Positions 57,089-64,000 of a DNA stretch of 64,000 nucleotides are shown piece after piece. A model generated the notes under the pieces. It worked only from the letters and a program-made list of their open reading frames with translations, ran no database searches and was not told the DNA's origin. The position numbers and the translations under genes were made by a program. The DNA is from Oncomelania hupensis (taxonomy: Eukaryota > Mollusca > Gastropoda > Littorinimorpha > Pomatiopsidae). The stretch spans positions 6,911,484-6,975,483 of the forward strand of contig CM072512.1 of assembly GCA_036898135.1 (NCBI GenBank). Reading direction: 5' to 3'. Numbering within the stretch: the first letter of the stretch is position 1; each line of letters opens with the position of its first letter.

Positions 57089-57160
57089 GGCCAATCCGGG
57101 ATTCGAACCAGGTACCTTTCGGTTACTAGTAAGACGCTCTACCAACTGAGCTACCCGGCC
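57089..57160 (-). repeat. tRNA-like sequence (Thr-AGT-like), probable SINE head or pseudogene
   Basis: 72 nt on the minus strand fold partly as a tRNA: acceptor GGCCGGG/ATTGGCC, D arm GCTCAGTTGGTAGAGC and T arm CCTGGTTCGAATCCCGG. The anticodon loop would be CTAGTAA (AGT, Thr), but the anticodon stem TCTTA/CCGAA pairs very poorly. This argues against a working tRNA. Confidence 0.6.
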
Positions 57161-57454
57161 CCTTAGAATAAAGATTTCCTGACTTGACTATTTATCTGTC
57201 TATCTGTCTGTCTGTCTTTGTCTCTCTCTCTTTGTCTCTGCCTGCCTGTCTGTCTGTCTCATTTATCTATAAATTTATTTAGGGTGGTCGGTTGTTGTTT
57301 TTCAAGACAATAAATGTAAAAAAAAAAGCATTAAAAATATTTGATTAAATACATGAATACAAGAAACAGTTACGTATAAACATGTACTACATAAAAACGA
57401 ATGATTTACACATGCTAAGAGTTACACTACCATTTTTTTTCTCTTTATAATTCT

Positions 57455-57605
57455 ATAGCGCTTTTTTCCAGTTCAAGCGCTGCTCAAGGCGCTGGCCGAT
57501 ACAGGATCTAACTCAAGCCGCTCGAGGCGCCCACTGGCTGCCTTAGGCGCATAGTCTGACGCCAAGACGACTGAGCACAATCCTGAGCGACCGGGTAGGG
57601 GAGAG
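57455..57605 (-). mobile_element. SINE, tail and 3' body
   Basis: Reverse orientation: ATAGCGCTTTTTTCCAGTTC, AAGGCGCTGGCCGATACAGG, TGAGCACAATCCTGAGCGAC. Confidence 0.82.
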
Positions 57606-57609
57606 AAGA

Positions 57610-57830
57610 GAAGGTTTTACCAAGTTTATTTCTAGTATAGAGGAACAAGTTTATTACTACGCGGTGTAATTATGGTATAGTGCAGTCCTGGTCGGCCAGC
57701 CTGTTCCAAAGCCTGGCGTCCATAAAAGAGGTTCCCAAAATATGGAGAGTTTATTAATAGAATTAATTTGATCTCTATTTTGGGAACTATGTGTTCAATT
57801 AACAACACCCACGATGAGCTAAAAATATCA
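57610..57830 (-). mobile_element. Possible LINE 3' fragment
   Basis: On the minus strand a short frame reads GTSFMDARLWNRLADQDC followed by a stop, resembling the C-terminus of LINE-encoded proteins. Weak evidence. Confidence 0.3.
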
Positions 57831-58489
57831 CTATGGAGAACTCGCCTTCGGTAATTTTTGCACGACCACGATATTACTCAAATACGAGTGCTCTCATTCT
57901 TTTTGCGGACAGATATGCACGTACATTCAAATACTGACAAACAGACACACACATATTCACAAACACTCACACACAAACGCACACACAACCCCCCCCCACA
58001 CACACCCACACGCATGTGATTCGGATGTAACAAGACGATAATGTAGATTGTGTCTGCGAAATTTTCGAACATTGAGGTTACCTTTCCATGTAGTGTGGGC
58101 CAACTTTTCTTTTCTTTTTTCTTTTTTTATTTGGAGGGCGGGTAAAGTGTAACCTCTACAGGGACAACCTACGATCATTTGTTTTAAACTCAATAACAAT
58201 ATAATAATAATGAATGTACCTGCAACGTTTCAGGCAATCTTATCTACTATTTCAGGGTTTATTATCATTTTAGTCGTGTGACAGAAATCTCACTGGAATA
58301 TAATTTTCAATGACGAGAATGTTCAAAATGTGCTTGTAAACCCTTCTTCTACCTTTCTGGTGGTTGCCATACTTGCATCTTTATTTTTTGTTCTCTCCAT
58401 ATGTAAGGCTATTTGCAGTTATGCTACTTTTATCACCCTTTAATTCAGAAATTATGCTGTAACTTCAAAAGCACCACAACGTTATCTAC

Positions 58490-58490
58490 T

Positions 58491-58525
<35 letters not shown>

Positions 58526-58530
58526 TTGCA
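58490..58530. repeat. (TTTA)n microsatellite
   Basis: About ten TTTA units. Confidence 0.92.
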
Positions 58531-58859
58531 GTATCTTAAGACGTTTGCTTTAAAATAAACCTAATTTCTGCAAATTGATCCACTTTGATCTCAAAGTACT
58601 CAACTTCCTTAACTCATTGATTTAATGAAGCACAGTTCGGATTATAGGGAACCGGTCCTACTAAAACTAAATCATCATCATCAATAATAACCGATAATAA
58701 CTGATATAATTTATCAGTACAACTTATGTTAATCTGATGAATAAAATTTGATACAACAACAACGATAATAACCACTGTAAAGTATTTATTACACGTCTAT
58801 TTATCGTAACAATAATAATCTAACTTGTATACAATAACAAAAGGTGTTTTTTTTATATA

Positions 58860-59462
58860 CAGGGTGGGCCATAAATAGTGTCCACATTTTATTGTGCAAC
58901 AACAGATAGAAATTAATATTTTACATGTTTTATTCCACGTAGACAACAATGTTAAAGGTTTTGTTCAAACTAATCTTAGCAAAATCTGTGCATTTTCAGA
59001 GTCACAGAATCAATAGTTCATGATGTGCTCAATCCATGCTCCGCGTTGTTGAATAACAGCTGGCAGCCGAACGTTGAAGTTTTCACCAGACTTGAACCCT
59101 GCTGATTATTTTCTTTGGGGTTATTTGAAAGAACGAGTGTATACAGACAATCCAAGAACAAGTAAAGAACTAAAGGCAAGCATCAGGAGAGAAATCAGAA
59201 GCATTCCTGCAGAGATGCTGACAAGAGTTGTGGACAACTTCAACGTTCGACTCGCAGCTGTTATTCAACAACGCGGAGCATGGATTGAGCACATCATGAA
59301 CTATTGATTCTGTGACTCTGAAAATGCACAGATTTTGCTAAGATTAGTTTGAACAAAACCTTTAACATTGTTGTCTACGTGGAATAAAACATGTTGTAAA
59401 ATATTAATTTCTATCTCAGTTATTGCACAATAAAATGTAGACACTTTTTATGGCCCACCCTG
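58860..59462 (+). mobile_element. Fold-back mariner-type element carrying transposase C-terminus
   Basis: Ends CAGGGTGGGCC and GGCCCACCCTG, with TA before the left end and TG after the right end. The arms 58860-59081 and 59238-59462 (about 222 and 225 bp) are inverted copies with few differences. Each contains the 3' end of a transposase gene plus its terminal repeat. The centre and right arm encode DLNPADYFLWGYLKERVY, the third acidic block of a Tc1/mariner-type DDE transposase. The left arm is therefore an inverted duplicate of the right end. Confidence 0.9.
59074..59307 (+). pseudogene. Mariner-type transposase C-terminal remnant
   Basis: About 75 codons from the arm junction: SPDLNPADYFLWGYLKERVY, then helical SKELKASIRREIRSIPAEML and VVDNFNVRLAAVIQQRG, ending at TGA 59305-59307. 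It matches the C-terminal end of Tc1/mariner transposases (PADYFLWG). The N-terminal DNA-binding and first two DDE blocks are absent, so it is non-functional. Confidence 0.85.
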
Positions 59463-62233
59463 TGTACACAGGGATAAATGATCTGTAGCAATACATTAGG
59501 CTTTTAAAACCATGTCGTCATCGATAATAACACGATGACATGCCATTCAAATGTATTTCCATACACCCATACACGTACATATCTGAATGGAAAAGGGCCT
59601 TTTCTTTGTCGGTTGTGTCTTACACAGCAGAAGTGAAATGAAAACGTGGAACTATATTGGCCAGTCCTTCAACTACTCTGCAAGCCAAATTGTATCAAAC
59701 AGGTCCAGCTAAGTTTGCGATACAGCGCAAAACGAGTCTGTACAAAAATTATGAAGCTCAACGACCTTGACCTTTCTGAATTACCCAAAAGGCTGCACTG
59801 TAATTAAAGTATCTGCATAGTACAAAAATCAAAATAGGTCAAGTACTTTTTATTTTAGGTAATACTTTAAACGTGTTTTGAACAGAAAAGTCACATTCGG
59901 ACAGAGCAAAGGATGGACCAAACGACCGACCAACGCACAAACACTGAATGATTGGCCATGAGTTGAAGTACCTGTATACCAAATAGTCAAATTCGGTTTA
60001 GCGGGTTTTTGTTGCTATTTTTGTAGTTGTTGTTGCTGCTGTTATTGTTTTGCTGTTGTTGTTTTTAAAAATTCAAAGATAGATCAAAACGTATTTAGCA
60101 AGGAATTGATCCCAGTGACCTTGACCTATGAAGTAGAGCAAATACGATGGCACGGGATAGTCACTAGCCTAGGTAATGTACCTATGAAGTTTGGCCCATA
60201 TCTGTTAATGGTTTTTATTGTTAATGGTTTTTAATATAAGGCAAACAACTGACCGAAAGACAGACGATCGCGTAGACCGACCGACCCGACCGATGGACTT
60301 AGGGCTCGTTCTGATTCCACACTTCTTCAAAGTATTTCTAGATAAGTCTTTTAAACAAAATCTACAACTCGAAAATTATCTTTCACAATTGAGCTTCCAG
60401 CAACAATAGTCAGGCGTCATTTTTAAAACTTGTACTAACAACTTCCTGAAACAAATAGGCGTTTACATCTCACTGCAAAATCCGACGTTCTGACAGTTTG
60501 TGGAGTTGTAAAACAACAGCAACATGCGAATAGTACTTTATTTGTATGACTATTTGTTAGTTTGTTTGTTTATTCGTTGGTTTGATTTCAGTTTTTATTT
60601 GTGCAAACAGTTGGTACTTTGTATGGATGGCGTTGCGGTGTTGAGATATGGACACCCGCTAGAACTATTTCATGTTTAAGCAGCTGTCACAACAACAGTG
60701 GATACGGGTTGATAATTTGTTGTACGAAATAATTAGCTTGTTCGGGCTTCAGTTCACCTTGGCACTGCTTTGCTTAGCCTAGCCGGCTGCAAGTCACGTG
60801 CCGCATGAAGTTGTCGTGCAGCCTGGTAAGTAAGGTTTAATAATTATGTTTTAATATCGGCCATGGCAAATCAACAGGGTAGGTCAGTGCGTATTTTTTT
60901 CTTTCCACGAAGAAAGCCGCATAGCAGTTGTGGATTGACTTTATCCCTCTGTATTTTTCTGCCATCCTGTGTGTACACGTTGTTCTACTTGGATATGTCG
61001 GGCTTGCTTTAACGCGAGGTTTCAGCGTTCACGAGGTAAGGAACAGTTTCCTTATTTCGATGATATTTGTTGGGTCGAATTATTAGATATTTCCTGTGAT
61101 AGGTTTTGGTCGTTTGTTCGGTTATTTTCCATCGCATTGTTTTTTTGTTGTTGTTTTTGTGTTTTTTTAAATTTAAATTATTCGTTTTGGTAGGAGGAAG
61201 GGGGCGGAGGATGGTGAACTAAAGGAATTGTTTAAAATCATTTTGATATTTTCATGTAGCGTCAAATTTGTGTTCTTGGTTTCATTTAGTTATGTAGGCC
61301 TAGACTGTATAAGATAGACAGTTCTATTCATATAGCACGAAAGAAAAATCATTCCATGGTCTCATGGTGCAGGTGTAGTAAACTAATATCGTAATAGTTG
61401 TATGCCGCGCTCGCCTATGATTCTGGAACTGGTATCATGGGGAATTATACAATATATACGCGTCTGTATCCAAAATGGAGATTGTCTAAGAGCTGTGATT
61501 TGTTTATTTATGTTGGCCTTGAACCTCTGTCCTCCTCATCAAAATCATTAACATCGTCCGGAAATCTTGAAAACTGTTCAAGTCTCGGCAAGTCAGTCAG
61601 TAAATTGAGTCCCAGTGTCGTCTCTATGAATCGTGGGAAAAACGGCGACGGCGTCGGCTACACCAGCGGTGTCAGGTCACACCGCAGCGGCTACACCAAC
61701 AACGACGTCAGCAGCGACAGCAGCAGCAAGAGGCGTCTGCAGAAGCCTAACCCCTCTCGTCTATGCCCAGTAATTGACTCTAGTGACTCCCTCATCCCTT
61801 ACATTTCCCTTCTTTGCAAGTTCTGTTATTTCGGAGTATCGTGAATCGTCAGCACTGAAAACTCTACAGGGAGATAGGGGCATGGCATCTTTGAAGAAAA
61901 TTCTACTTTCATTAAAATATTCTAGCTTCGCATGCATCGTTTTTGTCTTCGTTAACTGCAGTTAATCGCCTCTCAGTTTACAAGTTAGGTTAGGTCAGAA
62001 AGAGGGAAAAAACCCAAACTGATTTACTTTTAAACCATTATTTTTATCACCACCTCATTATTTTGATTATCATCATCGTTAGCAGCTACATCACCTTCAC
62101 CACCAATCACCACTGCCCACCATCGTCACCTTAACCCCCACCATCGTCACCTTAACCCCCACCATCGTCAACACCGCCGAGAAAACGGAGTACCCGGAGA
62201 AAAACCCAGAGGGCCGTAAAAGTCTCGTATCTA
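59463..62233. other. Intergenic stretch with an old dispersed repeat and unassigned frames
   Basis: 59690-60300 carries CGACCTTGACCTTTCTG, CAGTGACCTTGACC and GACCGACC-type motifs shared with 33270-33600. Donor-like GCCTG|GTAAGTAAGG (60828) and CACGAG|GTAAGGAAC (61037) could belong to an unseen gene. A Ser-rich frame at 61530-61844 has no known domain. Three 21-bp units (CCACCATCGTCACCTTAACC) occur at 62117-62180. Confidence 0.35.
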
Positions 62234-62330
62234 AGTGGCCTAAGTTGTGTCCACTGCGAGGTTCGAATCCGCGACCTTTGGCATAGGAAACCAGACCACT
62301 ACCAGTCCATCACCCCACGTCACTACATTG
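62234..62330 (-). repeat. tRNA-like SINE head (weak)
   Basis: Minus-strand B-box-like GGATTCGAACC, with GGACTGGTAGTGGTC about 45 bp upstream as a possible A box. Next to GAGAAAAACC-type sequence also seen at 63626. Confidence 0.35.
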
Positions 62331-62340
62331 GAGCGTTGAG

Positions 62341-62641
62341 CAGGGGCCCGTTGTCTAAGGCGGGCGCACGCCAACGCTCGCTGGCTTTCGGATTGGAAAC
62401 GGTACGCACGCCGCGGGCGTGCGCGTGCGTTGGCGAGCGGTGGCTGAAGGTAGTATGCCTCGTGCTTCATGACCTCGGAGCACAGCACTGCAGCAATCGT
62501 CTTCACACGGTTTCTGTTTACAATCATTCCTTCTTCTGCCGCCATTTTGAAAACGCTCACCACGCGCAAACCGTTTCATAAGGCAAAGTGTGCAGTGCGT
62601 GCGCTCACGGCAGGCGTTTTGTTCTAGGCAACAGGCCCCTG
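62341..62641 (-). mobile_element. hAT-like non-autonomous element
   Basis: Termini CAGGGGCCCGTTGTCTA (left) and CAGGGGCCTGTTGCCTA (right, reverse complement). Inside is a GC-rich imperfect inverted repeat around GCACGCCAACGCTCGC / GCGTGCGTTGGCGAGCG and a minus-strand ATG (62545) beginning MAAEEGMIVNRNRVKTIAAV that runs off the element. Flanking 8-mers differ, so no TSD is proven. Confidence 0.6.
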
Positions 62642-62789
62642 GTCGAAAGGCTTTATTCTATCATGTCTATATTCTTACTGTAAATACCAATTTCTTCTGC
62701 AAATCTGCTTCAGTGTTAGTTGTCTATCCCGTGTAGGGCCTGCTGCTTTTCCCAAAGGCTAGTGGACGCCTTGGTCGGATTGAATTAGA

Positions 62790-62957
62790 TGCACCTAGGT
62801 CCTTCTCCCCCATCCCTGGCTGCCCAGGATTGTGCTCAGTTGTCTGGAGCGTTATTACGATGCGCAAGTGGGCGCCTTGGGCAGCTTGAGTTAGATCCTG
62901 TATCGGCCAGCGCCTTGAGTCGCCAAGTACGGCGAAATGTGCCCTGTACAAATCCTC

Positions 62958-62958
<1 letters not shown>
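62790..62958 (+). mobile_element. SINE, 3' body and tail
   Basis: CCTAGGTCCTTCTCCCCCAT, GATTGTGCTCAGTTGTCTGG, GTATCGGCCAGCGCCTTGAG, leading into (AAT)n. Confidence 0.83.

Positions 62959-63030
<72 letters not shown>
62959..63030. repeat. (AAT)n microsatellite
   Basis: About 24 units following a SINE tail. Confidence 0.95.
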
Positions 63031-63065
63031 TCGGCCAGCTCTTTGAGCAGCTCTTGAGCTAAAAA

Positions 63066-63117
63066 TCTCTATAAAAGAATGATTTTTAAACATTAAAATT
63101 ATTTTTGTATCACTTTG

Positions 63118-63171
<54 letters not shown>

Positions 63172-63193
63172 TAGAGGAAGAAGAGGAAAAAGA

Positions 63194-63244
<51 letters not shown>

Positions 63245-63300
63245 CAAAATGATAAAAAAATAATGTTATTTGTTAAAAATCATTCTTATATAGCGATTTT
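63066..63300. repeat. Inverted duplication of a SINE 3' end (AT-rich palindrome)
   Basis: Left arm TAAAAGAATGATTTTTAAAC... TTTTGTATCACTTTGTATA(ATA)n pairs with right arm (TTA)nTACAAAATGATAAAA...AAAAATCATTCTTATATAG. The centre is the purine-rich spacer at about 63172-63193. Arms are about 100 bp including (AAT)n/(ATT)n. Confidence 0.85.
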
Positions 63301-63301
63301 T

Positions 63302-63319
63302 CTTCTTCTTCTTCTTCTT

Positions 63320-63350
<31 letters not shown>

Positions 63351-63365
63351 TTATTATTATTATAT
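63302..63365. repeat. (TTC)n(TTA)n microsatellite
   Basis: Sixteen TTC units then TTA units, just after the palindrome. Confidence 0.94.
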
Positions 63366-63654
63366 ACGCGCTTTTCCACCAAATCACCAATAGGGTTCCA
63401 AGCGCGGCGATCTGCACCAACATAAACGCTCACATGTTAAACATGCTCTGTCATACGCAACAAAAACACATTCATAACTCAAACCTGTGGTGCACTGACA
63501 AGGTGCTATATAGCAGGAGGAAAAGAAATTGACTTTTTATACTTGAAAATGTTTTTATATTATTATTTTAGACCGACAGCATCCAATGGCCTTTACTGAA
63601 GGGATGGGGGAATGAAGGGGTAACCGGAGAAAAACCTCGGGAACATTGCTTACT

Positions 63655-63965
63655 AGAATCAATCGGATGAGAGTATAAACTGAGGTCTAGTCTGCGCACG
63701 CACGTATTCCATCGTACCGACTTTAAAGATCCTGACGCTCATGTTCTAGACGGGTGAGTGCCGGCTACACAGATACACCCAGCACGCACTAGATCCATTC
63801 TCCCCCATCCACGGTCGCGAAAGATTGTGCTCAATTGCCTGGGCGCCAAGCGCCCAACGGCTGCTAGTGGGCTCTTTGGAGGGCTGGAGTTAGATCCTGT
63901 ATCGGCCAGCGCCTTGAGCAGCTCTTGAGCTTGAAAAGCGCTATATGAAATAAATAAATAAATAG
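63655..63965 (+). mobile_element. SINE, complete body and tail
   Basis: ATCGGATGAGAGTATAAACT, CTGACGCTCATGTTCTAGAC, TTAGATCCTGTATCGGCC, CTTGAGCAGCTCTTGAGC, AAGCGCTATATGAAATAAAT. The tRNA-like head is not visible here. Confidence 0.88.
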
Positions 63966-64000
63966 TTAAGACCAAGCATATGACTCTATATGACACCACC

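Noticed and set aside
57089..57160. Functional tRNA-Thr gene
   Set aside because: Acceptor, D and T arms fit, but the anticodon stem has three or four mismatches; more likely a SINE head or pseudogene.
61398..61844. 148-codon Ser-rich plus-strand frame as a gene
   Set aside because: No Met-proximal conservation cue, no recognised domain and no convincing splice sites; left as unassigned.

Overview
The window is nuclear DNA from an animal, most likely a marine mollusc and probably a gastropod. It is intron-rich and gene-poor, full of microsatellites (TTA, TCA, GATA, GA, CA), and loaded with retrotransposons, SINEs and small DNA transposons. The decisive marker is a split minus-strand gene for a TGF-beta family ligand whose mature domain has the Nodal signature (PLSMLY, HH, ECGC). 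Nodal is known in molluscs and deuterostomes; the degenerate CTAACCC telomere-like tract and the TE families fit a mollusc. Organism and clade are inferences.

Layout. 1-5031: 3' part of a Ty3/gypsy element whose integrase precedes the reverse transcriptase (Gmr1-type order), with its 3' LTR. 5413-6258: decayed LINE. 6302-7394: first three coding exons of an unidentified minus-strand membrane protein. 7395-7576: putative bidirectional promoter. 9144-20833: a four-exon plus-strand gene for a small three-helix membrane protein resembling TMEM243. Its introns hold a hAT-like MITE and an intact Ty3/gypsy element (10026-14664, identical 173-bp LTRs, 5-bp TSD). That element sits inside one arm of a 133-bp duplication flanking a LINE fragment. 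The same introns hold a (GATA)n tract and copies of a ~570-bp retroposon. 20834-34375: repeat-rich DNA with telomere-like repeats, a PIF/Harbinger relic, a 33-bp minisatellite and a mariner-type MITE. 34376-51254: nodal, three coding exons on the minus strand, with a 13.7-kb intron 1 full of repeats and a 376-bp intron 2. 51255-64000: flanking DNA with tRNA-like sequences, a 129-bp MITE with 8-bp TSD, a fold-back mariner relic, SINEs and an AT-rich palindrome.

The host genes (nodal, the TMEM243-like gene and the divergent membrane-protein gene) share no evident pathway. The divergent pair appears to share a promoter. The mobile elements show ongoing activity: identical LTRs, intact gag-pol frames, clean TSDs and nested insertions. 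The strongest candidate for something undescribed is the ~570-bp retroposon, present in seven long copies, three of them with perfect 12-14-bp target-site duplications. I did not recognise it as a known family. All splice sites and coordinates were read by eye.
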